NCBI GenBank assembly: GCA_965246835.1
Contig: CBDFFQ010000001.1
Location: 496,001 to 560,000, forward strand
DNA length: 64,000 nucleotides
From: JANPPS01 sp965246835
GTDB taxonomy: Bacteria; Pseudomonadota; Alphaproteobacteria; Acetobacterales; Acetobacteraceae
Reading direction: 5' to 3'
Below the pieces are notes generated by a model. The model did not search any database, had not been told where the DNA came from, and was given only the letters and a program-made list of their open reading frames with translations. Each line of letters opens with the position of its first letter. The first letter of the stretch is position 1. A program made the position numbers and the translations under genes. Shown one piece after another: positions 33,887 through 41,558 of this stretch.

Positions 33887-34879
33887 ATGAGCCGCCCATG
33901 GCTGTCGATCGAGGGCATCACCCGGCGCTACGGCACCCGCACGGTGTTCAGCGATGTGTGGTTCGGCGTGGAGCGGGGCGAGTTCGTGGTGCTGATCGGG
34001 CACTCCGGCTGCGGCAAGACGACGATCCTCAACATCCTGGCCGGGCTGGAAGCGCCGGAGGCGGGCGTGATCATACTGGATGGTCGCGAGGTAAGCGGTC
34101 CCTCGCTCGACCGCGCCGTCATTTTCCAGTCGCACGCGCTGATGCCGTGGCTGACGGCGCTGGGCAACGTGGCGTTTGCCGTGCGCGAGCGGCACCCGGG
34201 CTGGGGCCGGGCACAAATCCGGGACCATGCGCGCGGCGTGTTGCGGCTGGTGGGGCTGGACGACGCGGCGCACCGCCTGCCGGCCGAGTTGTCGGGTGGC
34301 ATGAAGCAGCGGGTCGGCATCGCGCGGGCCCTGTCGATCGAGCCTGCGCTGCTGCTGATGGACGAGCCGTTCAGCGCGCTCGACGCCCTCACGCGCGGCA
34401 CGCTGCAGGACGAAGTGCTCCGCCTGGTCGCAAGTCGCAACCAGACCGCGTTCATGATCACGCATGATGTGGACGAGGCGATCCTGCTTGCGGACCGGAT
34501 CGTGCTGATGACCAACGGGCCCGATGCGCGTGTGGCAGAAATCGTGGTCAACACCCTGCCCCGGCCGCGCGACCGCATGACGATCCACCGCACGCCGGGT
34601 TATTATGCCCTGCGCAATCACATCGTAGACTTCCTCGTCAGCCGCAGCCGGTTGCTCGCGGGCACCCGGCCCGAGGGGTGGGACCCCAGGCGGCCGCCCC
34701 AGATACGCCTCTCACCTACCGGAGATCCCAATGAACGACGCCAAGACCGCGCTGGGCCACAAGATCATGGCCATCAAGAAAAAGAAGAAATGGAGCTGGG
34801 CAGAGGTCGCCTCCAAGCTGGGCCATGCGCCGGTATGGACCTGCGCCGCGTGCCTCGGTCAGATGAGTATGACACCTGA
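33887..34879 (+). CDS. ABC transporter ATPase (nitrate/cyanate type) with out-of-frame C-terminal extension over cynS
   Basis: This ATPase has 330 aa. The core is normal: Walker A IGHSGCGKTTILNIL, signature LSGGMKQRVGIARAL, Walker B LLLMDEPFSALDAL and H-loop FMITHDVDEAILLADRI. The usual protein ends near residue 260 (DFLVSRSRLL). Here the frame has no stop there and runs 149 bp into the cyanase gene in another phase, adding a charged tail rich in Arg, Glu and Gly. This tail is probably not functional and suggests loss of the original stop. Overlap this long is unusual and may couple translation of the two genes. Confidence 0.85.
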   Translation: MSRPWLSIEGITRRYGTRTVFSDVWFGVERGEFVVLIGHSGCGKTTILNILAGLEAPEAGVIILDGREVSGPSLDRAVIFQSHALMPWLTALGNVAFAVRERHPGWGRAQIRDHARGVLRLVGLDDAAHRLPAELSGGMKQRVGIARALSIEPALLLMDEPFSALDALTRGTLQDEVLRLVASRNQTAFMITHDVDEAILLADRIVLMTNGPDARVAEIVVNTLPRPRDRMTIHRTPGYYALRNHIVDFLVSRSRLLAGTRPEGWDPRRPPQIRLSPTGDPNERRQDRAGPQDHGHQEKEEMELGRGRLQAGPCAGMDLRRVPRSDEYDT

Positions 34880-35180
34880 AACGGCCGAGAAAGCCGCGCT
34901 GCTGTTCGAATTGTCAGAGGACGAGGCGGACTTGCTGGCCCAAGCCCCGTACCGCGGCAGCTTGCCGACGGCCGTCCCGACCGACCCGCTGATCTATCGG
35001 TTCTACGAGTTGATCCAGGTGTATGGCACCACCTGGAAGGAGATGATCCACGAAGAGTTCGGCGACGGCATCATGAGCGCGATCGACTTCGACATGACGC
35101 TGGAGCGGCAGCCGGACCAAAAGGGCGACCGGGTGCGCATGACGATGTCGGGCAAGTTTTTACCATACAAGCGATACTGA
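34731..35180 (+). CDS. cynS: Cyanase (cyanate hydratase)
   Basis: CynS converts cyanate and bicarbonate to ammonia and CO2. The protein is 149 aa, close to the 156 of E. coli. The catalytic residues are present: R90 and E93 (IYRFYELIQVYG) and S116 (GIMSAIDF). The N-terminal helix-turn-helix-like domain includes WSWAEVASKLGHAP. A CGGAG-like ribosome site precedes the ATG. It is the final gene of the TetR-associated cluster, after the cyanate/nitrate-type importer. Confidence 0.96.
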   Translation: MNDAKTALGHKIMAIKKKKKWSWAEVASKLGHAPVWTCAACLGQMSMTPETAEKAALLFELSEDEADLLAQAPYRGSLPTAVPTDPLIYRFYELIQVYGTTWKEMIHEEFGDGIMSAIDFDMTLERQPDQKGDRVRMTMSGKFLPYKRY

Positions 35181-35284
35181 ATCCGCAATCCGTCTGGGTC
35201 GTGACGCGGCGAAGGTTCGCGGTCAGCGCTGGTAAGGTGCAATTACCTTGGCAGGGTGGTGCAGCCGGATCGCCCGGGTCTGCT

Positions 35285-36364
35285 CTATGATTGCACGAGG
35301 TTGCCGATCACTGCACCCAGCGCGCCACCCCCGAATGCGATTGTGGTCATGATTGCCGCCAACCGGCCGCGCACGGGGATGGATGGGGCGCAGGCCTGTG
35401 CACTCGCTTGGTTGGCAACGAGCGCGACCTGCGTTCCAATTTCGAGCAGCACCATAGCGCCGTAGGTGACGGGCGAGGATGCAGACATGCGGGTGGCGAC
35501 CACCAGCCCGGCAACTCCGGCGGCGGTGGCGACCGACGCCAAGCCAAACAGGGCGACGGCGCGGGGCGGGTTGCTACGGCAGGCTCGCCCGGATAGCAGG
35601 GCCGCCATGGCGCCGGCGGAAGCGATGGCGGCCCGTGCCCCGGCCGACGCTTGAGAGGCCGCAGGGAACAGCGCCCAGCCCAGGTTGAAACCGGCAAAGA
35701 CGACCGCCTGCTGCAGCGCCGCAACCCGAAGGGCCGGCACCGTTCGGAGTAGCGCGATCGGCGACGGGAGCACTGCCAGTCGATCGGATGCCACGCCGGA
35801 CTCGGAACGCAACCCGGCGAAGGCAAGGCATGCGGAGAACGTGGTGACGGCGGCGGCCAGAAACACGGTGCGCCAGCCGATGAGGGCAGCAAGGTCGGTC
35901 ACGCATGCCCGCGCGATCACGATGCCAACCAGTCCCGATGCGATGCACATCCCGATCGCCTGGGACTGCTGCACCGGTGCAACAAGGGTGGTCGCAATGA
36001 CGATCACGCGCTGCGTCAGAGAACACCCTGCCCCAATTGCCAAGCAGGCAATCACGATGGTGGCAGCGTTGGGCGCGACCGCCGTCAGGCATTGGGCAAC
36101 TGACAGGCACGCACCATGGAAGACCAACCCAGAAGTCCGTGAGAGATCGCGAGACAGACTAGCCTGCCCCGCAACACCAAGTGCGTACCCGAGCAGTGTT
36201 GCGCCCGGTGTGAGCGCGACAACGGCAGACGACCCCAACTCGGCAGTGGCCAGACCAACAACGGATTGCGCCCAATACAGGGATGACACCGCAAGTGCAT
36301 TGATGACCAACAATGGCACGAGTTCAACAGCGCCGCGCCGACCATCTGTCTTCGGATTTAGCAA
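35285..36364 (-). CDS. MFS transporter
   Basis: This is a major facilitator superfamily protein of 359 aa, a little shorter than usual, with about ten to eleven hydrophobic helices. Helix 1 includes LVPLLVINALAVSSLYWAQS. The loop 2-3 region has GVAGQASLSRDLSRTSGLVF, weaker than the standard MFS motif A. It is convergent with cynS and divergent from the repeat-protein gene. The substrate is unknown. The composition is slightly less GC-biased than the flanks. Confidence 0.72.
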   Translation of the reverse strand: MLNPKTDGRRGAVELVPLLVINALAVSSLYWAQSVVGLATAELGSSAVVALTPGATLLGYALGVAGQASLSRDLSRTSGLVFHGACLSVAQCLTAVAPNAATIVIACLAIGAGCSLTQRVIVIATTLVAPVQQSQAIGMCIASGLVGIVIARACVTDLAALIGWRTVFLAAAVTTFSACLAFAGLRSESGVASDRLAVLPSPIALLRTVPALRVAALQQAVVFAGFNLGWALFPAASQASAGARAAIASAGAMAALLSGRACRSNPPRAVALFGLASVATAAGVAGLVVATRMSASSPVTYGAMVLLEIGTQVALVANQASAQACAPSIPVRGRLAAIMTTIAFGGGALGAVIGNLVQS

Positions 36365-36491
36365 GCACGCGACTCCGTCGGAGGTCGGCTATGGACACCG
36401 AGATGGGGCGCGTGACAAGTTAGAAATGCGTCAGCGGCCGCGGTTTTGCGGCGACGGAATTTGGCGCTTGTCAACCAAAAAGGGCCATCAC

Positions 36492-37055
36492 ATGTTCTCA
36501 ATTACCGTAGTTGCAGTTCTCGACACTGGCAAGGTTCGTCTCGGTGGTCAGGGCCCTGTGTTTAAGCCGGTCGCCGACGCGGGCAAGGTTCGCCTCGGTG
36601 GCCAGGGCCCCGTGTTCAAGCCGGTCGCCGACGCGGGCAAGGTTCGCCTCGGTGGCCAGGGCCCCGTGTTCAAGCCGGTCGCCGACGCGGGCAAGGTTCG
36701 CCTCGGTGGCCAGGGCCCCGTGTTCAAGCCGGTCGCCGACGCGGGCAAGGTTCGCCTGGGTGGCCAGGGTCCCGTGTTCAAGCCGGTCGCCGACGCCGGC
36801 AAGGTTCGCCTCGGTGGCCAGGGTCCCGTGTTCAAGCCGGTCGCCGACGCCGGCAAGGTTCGCCTCGGTGGCCAGGGTCCCGTGTTCAAGCCGGTCGCCG
36901 ACGCGGGCAAGGTTCGCCTCGGTGGCCAGGGCCCCGTGTTCAAGCCGGTCGCCGACGCGGGCAAGGTTCGCCTCGGTGGCCAGGGTCCCGTGTTCAAGCC
37001 GGTCGCCGACGCGGGCAAGGTTCGCCTCGGTGGCCAGGGTCCGCTTTTCCGTTAA
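36492..37055 (+). CDS. Repeat protein with nine identical 18-residue units
   Basis: The predicted protein is 187 aa: a 12-residue leader MFSITVVAVLDT, nine perfect copies of GKVRLGGQGPVFKPVADA, and a final partial unit ending GPLFR. All DNA differences between units fall on third codon positions and are synonymous in this frame only (codons for R, L, G, P, F and A), so this is the coding frame although other frames are also open. No known domain is recognised. The periodic Gly-Pro and Lys/Arg pattern could be a structural repeat, or a multi-core peptide precursor processed by an enzyme; the DUF6065-like gene follows at 37158. Its ribosome site (AGGG) is weak. Confidence 0.7.
   Translation: MFSITVVAVLDTGKVRLGGQGPVFKPVADAGKVRLGGQGPVFKPVADAGKVRLGGQGPVFKPVADAGKVRLGGQGPVFKPVADAGKVRLGGQGPVFKPVADAGKVRLGGQGPVFKPVADAGKVRLGGQGPVFKPVADAGKVRLGGQGPVFKPVADAGKVRLGGQGPVFKPVADAGKVRLGGQGPLFR
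36528..37052 (+). repeat. 54-bp tandem repeat array, nine full units and one partial
   Basis: Units start every 54 bp from 36528; full units run to 37013 and the last 39 bp are partial. The first unit differs most (cgt, ggt, cct and ttt codons). Units 5 and 6 share gcc at the last codon. Units 2, 3 and 4 are identical. The array has no spacers and lies within one gene, so it is not CRISPR. Homogeneity suggests recent expansion or gene conversion under protein-level selection. Confidence 0.92.
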
Positions 37056-37080
37056 GTATTGCGTAAGTCTGACTTCAGCC

Positions 37081-37110
37081 GGGCGGGCGTTGCTGCTGCA
37101 ATGCCCGCCC
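37081..37110 (+). terminator. GC-rich hairpin between repeat gene and DUF6065-like gene
   Basis: Arms GGGCGGGCGTTG (37081-37092) and CAATGCCCGCCC (37099-37110) pair over 12 bp with one G-T wobble and a 6-nt loop. There is no T-run after it, so it may be a weak terminator, an attenuator or a processing hairpin. Confidence 0.45.
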
Positions 37111-37157
37111 AAGGCACGCGGGTATGATCCGCTTGAGCAACGCAAGGGTCTCTACCG

Positions 37158-37922
37158 ATGGATGAACGTAACGATGTTCCTCTCGTGCGCTTCCATCAAC
37201 TGATTGAAGGCGGTCTCGCCCCACAACGCGCCGACCGTTCCGCCGGCGGATTACTTCCGACCCGAGCCTTCCGTTTTTGCGAGCCCGTCACAACGGCATC
37301 GGCATTCGGGTGGTATGCGTTCCTACCAATGGCCTTCTCGCTGATTTGGGATGGCACCTCCGTGCGCTGGTCTTTTGACGGCAGTGGAGGCTGGTTGCCG
37401 TTGGGGCGTGCGCAGTTTCCACACTTCGCAACCGTTTTTGACGAGCAAGCCCCGGCGGACGTCCATGGCTACTCCCCTCCATTCCTTGCGGCGCTACCGG
37501 AGCCCGGCGTTGTCCAGATTTGGCCAGGCCTGATGGCGCGCACCCGCCCCGGCTGGAGCTTGCTGATCCGGCAACCGGCAAACCTGCCGAAACAAGGGCC
37601 ATATGAAATGTTCGAAGGCATCGTCGAAACTGATCGCTGGTTTGGGCCACTGTTTACCAATGTAAGACTAACAAAGACCGATACTCCCGTCCTCTTCGAC
37701 ACGGCCTACCCGCTCTACCAATTACAGCCGTTGCCGCGCTCGCTTTATATCGATGAGGACCTAGGCTCGGTCGAGTGGCGCGACGGAGTCAGCGAGATGA
37801 CTGAGGCGGACTGGGCCGATTACCGCCATACCGTCATGAAGGATGGCCAGGGAACGGACGCTCCGCTTGGTCAAGACGCCATCGCAGTGCGCCGCCGACG
37901 TAAGCGCAAGAGCACCGAGTAA
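37158..37922 (+). CDS. DUF6065-like protein
   Basis: The protein has 254 aa. It matches what I recall of the DUF6065 pattern: SAFGWYAFLPMAFSLIWDG near the N-terminus, VVQIWPGLMARTRPGWSLLI in the middle, then EGIVETDRWFGPLFTNVRLT. The C-terminus ends in a basic RRRRKRKSTE tail. The family has no established function. No signal peptide or membrane segment is seen. The gene follows the repeat-protein gene by 102 bp on the same strand, with a hairpin between them; a functional link is possible but unproven. Confidence 0.65.
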   Translation: MDERNDVPLVRFHQLIEGGLAPQRADRSAGGLLPTRAFRFCEPVTTASAFGWYAFLPMAFSLIWDGTSVRWSFDGSGGWLPLGRAQFPHFATVFDEQAPADVHGYSPPFLAALPEPGVVQIWPGLMARTRPGWSLLIRQPANLPKQGPYEMFEGIVETDRWFGPLFTNVRLTKTDTPVLFDTAYPLYQLQPLPRSLYIDEDLGSVEWRDGVSEMTEADWADYRHTVMKDGQGTDAPLGQDAIAVRRRRKRKSTE

Positions 37923-37966
37923 TCGGGCGCATCCTTAGAAAGCTCAATGCCCCCTATGTTGCGCCA

Positions 37967-39856
37967 TTACTCGCATGACTCCCGCAGTCGCCACGCAGCA
38001 GCATTTTGAGTCCAGTCGCGCAAAAGTTTTTGAGCGGCAGCTTTCGGAACTGGGCGGCTAAACAGATAGCCTTGGGCTTCGTCGCATCCCGCGCTCTGGA
38101 TCCAGTCGAGCTGCCGCTCAGTCTCAACCCCCTCCGCGATCGTGCGAATGCCCAGATCCCGGGCAAGGGAGGCGATGGCTCGCACGATCGCGCCGCTATC
38201 GGCGCGCACAGCGGCGTCTGAAACGAACGAGCTATCGATCTTTATGGTATCGAACGGCAGCGTTCGGACATGGGAGAGGGACGAAAAGCCAGTCCCAAAA
38301 TCGTCGAGTGCAATTCGGACGCCTAGTGTTCGTAGCGTGGTGAGCACCCTCTCGGCAACGTCGACGGATTGGATGATGGAGGACTCGGTGATCTCGAGTT
38401 CCAGCCGCTGGGGCGACAGGCCGGTGTCGGCAAGCGTTTGGCGAATGGAGTCTACCAGGCCCGAACTGGCAATCTGCCGCGGTGACAGGTTGACCAGCGT
38501 ACGAACGTTCTCGGGCCACTCAAGAGCGTCCTCGCAAGCGCGCTTGAGCACCCACAATCCAAGCGGCACGATCAGGCCGCTTGCCTCGACAAGATGGATG
38601 AACTGCGCCGCAGCGACCAGGCCGCGTGACGGGTGATGCCAGCGGATAAGCGCCTCGAAGCCACTGATTTCACCAAGCTTCGGATCAACGATGGGCTGAT
38701 AGAACACTTCGAACTGCTCCTCGTCGAATGCAGTCCTCAGTTCGACCAGCATGTGGCGTTGCTCGATTTCCCGGGTCGCCATGGACGCGTCGAACGAACG
38801 CCAGCAACCGCGGCCAGCAGCCTTGGCACAATACAGGGCCGTGTCGGCCTGCCATAACGCCAGTTCTGCATTGACCGGTTCTGCCGAGCCGCCGGGTAAA
38901 AATGTGACGCCCACGCTGGCAGACGGCACCGTCCCCTGCCCGGCATGGTTGAACGGAAGGCGAACCGCATCCACGATTTGGGCGGCGATGGTTTCGGCGA
39001 TCGTGCGGTCCGGCACGGACGCGATCAGGATCGCGAGTTCGTCCCCGCCGATCCGGGCAGCGACGTCGCCTTCGCGAACTTGGGTCCGTACGCGCCGCGC
39101 GACCTCCTGCAGCAACGCGTCGCCAAACGTATGACCGAGCGTGTCGTTGACTTGCTTGAAATAGTCGACGTCGATGAGAATGACCGCAAAGCCTTCATTA
39201 CCATCCACCGCACCGTCGATCGCCTGCTGGAAGCTTGCGCGATTGGCAAGGCCGGTCAGAAAGTCGTTGTGGGCCAGAAACACGATGCGCTGCTCGGCCT
39301 CGTGGCGGTCTGTAACGTCGGTATGGGTACGAACGACACCCCCGCTCGCTAGGCGCACGTTCTCGACCTCCACAACCCGGCCATCGGGGCGAAGCCGGCG
39401 GTAGCGCGGCGGCTGATTTTCTAGATGATGGGACGCGATCCTACGCTTCACCTCCTCCGAGTTGGCTTTGAATTCATCGAGCCGCCACTGCTCGGCCACG
39501 ACTTCCGACACCAGGGGCTTCGTCGCCAGAAACTCCGGCGCCACGCCTAGCATCTCGGCGGCCTTCGCATTTGCGACGACGACCCGCCCGGTTTCGTCGA
39601 TCATCTGCACGCCGCGGCCAACATGATCCATGGCGACGCGCAGCAGCGCGATTTCCGACAACGCCTGGGCCGCCTCCGCGGATATGGCCGTCAGTCTGCG
39701 AACCGATAGCCGCCTCGAAAGAGCAGCCAGCCAACGCGCCATCGTGCACATCACCACAGCCAGACGAGGGGCCGCCATGGTCGATGGACCGATTGCTACC
39801 CCCGCCGGCTTCTCGCTGCCTCGGACAGTTCGTGTTGCTGTTTCTATTCTGTCCAT
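37967..39856 (-). CDS. PAS-GGDEF-EAL cyclic di-GMP signalling protein
   Basis: The protein is 629 aa. A PAS-like domain covers about 75-180 (VGRGVQMIDETGRVVVANAK). The GGDEF domain (about 190-350) has DFLTGLANRASFQ, DVDYFKQVNDTLGHTFGD and an RIGGDELAIL signature site; the fifth residue is L rather than F, which still permits cyclase activity in some proteins. The EAL domain (about 372-620) has E401-A-L, NLSPRQIA, LEITESS, ALDDFGTGFSSLS, IKIDSSFV and AEGVET, so all metal and catalytic residues appear present. A short hydrophobic region near 30-45 may anchor it. The start is uncertain. Confidence 0.87.
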   Translation of the reverse strand: MDRIETATRTVRGSEKPAGVAIGPSTMAAPRLAVVMCTMARWLAALSRRLSVRRLTAISAEAAQALSEIALLRVAMDHVGRGVQMIDETGRVVVANAKAAEMLGVAPEFLATKPLVSEVVAEQWRLDEFKANSEEVKRRIASHHLENQPPRYRRLRPDGRVVEVENVRLASGGVVRTHTDVTDRHEAEQRIVFLAHNDFLTGLANRASFQQAIDGAVDGNEGFAVILIDVDYFKQVNDTLGHTFGDALLQEVARRVRTQVREGDVAARIGGDELAILIASVPDRTIAETIAAQIVDAVRLPFNHAGQGTVPSASVGVTFLPGGSAEPVNAELALWQADTALYCAKAAGRGCWRSFDASMATREIEQRHMLVELRTAFDEEQFEVFYQPIVDPKLGEISGFEALIRWHHPSRGLVAAAQFIHLVEASGLIVPLGLWVLKRACEDALEWPENVRTLVNLSPRQIASSGLVDSIRQTLADTGLSPQRLELEITESSIIQSVDVAERVLTTLRTLGVRIALDDFGTGFSSLSHVRTLPFDTIKIDSSFVSDAAVRADSGAIVRAIASLARDLGIRTIAEGVETERQLDWIQSAGCDEAQGYLFSRPVPKAAAQKLLRDWTQNAAAWRLRESCE

Positions 39857-40415
39857 CGCCTACGGGTTCTCGTGCTGTCCGTCCTCTATCTTTCGATGCC
39901 AGTCGCACCCTGCCGCTGACCATGCCTTCCGGAGCGCAAAAACACTGCCTGTCATGAGCCGGATTCTCAAGTATGTCGTAGCCGCAGACGAGCCGACCCA
40001 CCCGAGCTCTCAGGCCCTTTTCGAGCGCGAGGCCGAGCCATCACCATTCTTCTTGCACCGCATCGCAACGAGCTATCGCATCTTCCTTAAAATAATGTTG
40101 AGGCAGCAGGCTAGGCGCCCGTCAAGGGTCGCGAAGTCATCGCCTCAGACACCGCAACGTCCGGCCTGATGGCGGAGGCCGTTGAAGACTATTTCCGCAC
40201 CCGAGTAGGCACGAGAAGCCGGCACGAAACCGGTCCGTGATCAACGCGAGGGAGCGCGGCAGCATCCTGCTTGCGTGCCGGCCAATGACAGCGATGGCGC
40301 TGAGGTGATGCCCAGGGGCCGCCAGACTTTGTGGTGTTTTGTCGAGCAGTCGTTCGGCCCTCTGGCTGGAATGGCCCGGCCGCTTTATCGTCTGACGAAA
40401 TGTTGGAGTAGTTGC
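39857..40415. other. Gene-poor stretch, no feature recognised
   Basis: About 560 bp separate the divergent GGDEF-EAL gene and the kinase-module operon. Open stretches in it are short and match no family I recognise. It contains the promoters for both sides, but no convincing -35/-10 pair, operator or RNA gene was seen. Confidence 0.5.
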
Positions 40416-41558
40416 GTGCAAGACGCGGCGGCGACTGGCGACCCAACGACGATCTTTCCGTCCCTGGCGCTCCAGCTGGCTCCGGCCGATCTTGTCGACA
40501 CCGCTGTGTTCGACGAACAGCGCCAGCAACAAGTCGCCGTCATCTCAGCCGGCATCTCGGTGGAGGATAGCGCGGCGATCGCTACGTTCGGCGCCGGGCC
40601 GCAGCGCAAGCTGTCGGCTTTTCTGGACCAGCTGCTGGCCGGCGCCCGGGCCGACGACATCGGCGTGGCGGGCGAGTTGGTGGCGGAGCTTGCGACCGGC
40701 ATCAAGGCGCTCGACCTGCCGGCCGTGAAGCGGGAGGCGGAGGGCCGGCCCGGCTTCCTCGCGGCACTCCCGATCGTCGGCGCCTACTACTCCGCCTTCC
40801 GCCGCTTCCGCGCGCGCCACACGGAGATCACTGCCCACCTGGCCGAGATCGAGCGCCGCGCCGACACTCATCTGGGCAAGCTGCGCGCCACCAATGCCGC
40901 GATGGACCGCCTGCTGGAAGCAAGCGAAGCCAATCTGCGCGAGATCGAGGTCTGGATCGCCGGTGGCCAGCGCGCCCTGCTGCGGATGCGGGACGCGTTT
41001 GACGCCGAGCGGGACGCGCTGGCCGGCAGCCGGGACGCCGTCAGCCTCGCGCAGCTGCGGGACCAGGCCGAGCAGATCGACGCCTTCGAGACGCGGCTGG
41101 TCCGCATGCACGTCGCCTTCACCCGCGGCATCCTCTCGATCCCACAGATCCGCATGGCGCAGCAGGCCGGGCGGATCGAGATCCAGAACACGCTCGACAC
41201 CATCCTGTTCGACTTGCCGGATTTGAAGGCGGCGATCGTCCGCGTGGCGGCGCTGCATCAGATCAGCCGGGCGGCGGACGCGACGGTGGCGCGGCGGCGG
41301 ATCGGGCGCGAGCTGCAGGAGATCGGGATCGACGCGCTCAATACCGCCTACACCGCCGCCAAGCGCACCCAGGGCGACATGGCCGGGGACGTAGAGACGC
41401 TGAGCCGGGTGACGGGCAAGATGCTGGCAACGATCGAGCGGGGCCGCACCATCGACCAGGAAAATCGGGTCAAGCGGGAGGCGGTCGTGCAGCAATTGGG
41501 CGAGGTGCGTCTCCGCTTGATGGAAGGGTTGCAGGCCGCTTCGCAGAAGGAGCCGTGA
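40416..41558 (+). CDS. TelA/KlaA-like toxic anion resistance family protein
   Basis: This 380-aa protein is almost entirely helical and matches the TelA (PF05816) type: a central KREAEGRPGFLAALPIVGAY segment, then long helices with RADTHLGKLRATNAAMDRLL, and DQAEQIDAFETRLVRMHVAF followed by RGILSIPQIRMAQQAGRIEI. The start is GTG at 40416 with a GGAG site 7 bp upstream. It heads the seven-gene signalling run and overlaps the VWA gene by one base. TelA proteins often occur with VWA and Ter proteins; a membrane-linked scaffolding role is likely, but tellurite resistance itself is not implied. Confidence 0.78.
   Translation: MQDAAATGDPTTIFPSLALQLAPADLVDTAVFDEQRQQQVAVISAGISVEDSAAIATFGAGPQRKLSAFLDQLLAGARADDIGVAGELVAELATGIKALDLPAVKREAEGRPGFLAALPIVGAYYSAFRRFRARHTEITAHLAEIERRADTHLGKLRATNAAMDRLLEASEANLREIEVWIAGGQRALLRMRDAFDAERDALAGSRDAVSLAQLRDQAEQIDAFETRLVRMHVAFTRGILSIPQIRMAQQAGRIEIQNTLDTILFDLPDLKAAIVRVAALHQISRAADATVARRRIGRELQEIGIDALNTAYTAAKRTQGDMAGDVETLSRVTGKMLATIERGRTIDQENRVKREAVVQQLGEVRLRLMEGLQAASQKEP

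Noticed and set aside
36528..37052. CRISPR-like array
   Set aside because: The units are contiguous with no unique spacers and are in frame within one coding sequence; no cas genes are nearby.
36498..37145. Minus-strand repeat frame over the 54-bp array
   Set aside because: Nucleotide differences between units change residues in this frame (for example Thr/Ala and Arg/Gly), but are all silent in the plus frame at 36492.
40189..40446. Possible transposase or gene remnant upstream of the TelA-like gene
   Set aside because: No frame gave a recognisable transposase motif or inverted ends; the composition is consistent with ordinary intergenic DNA.
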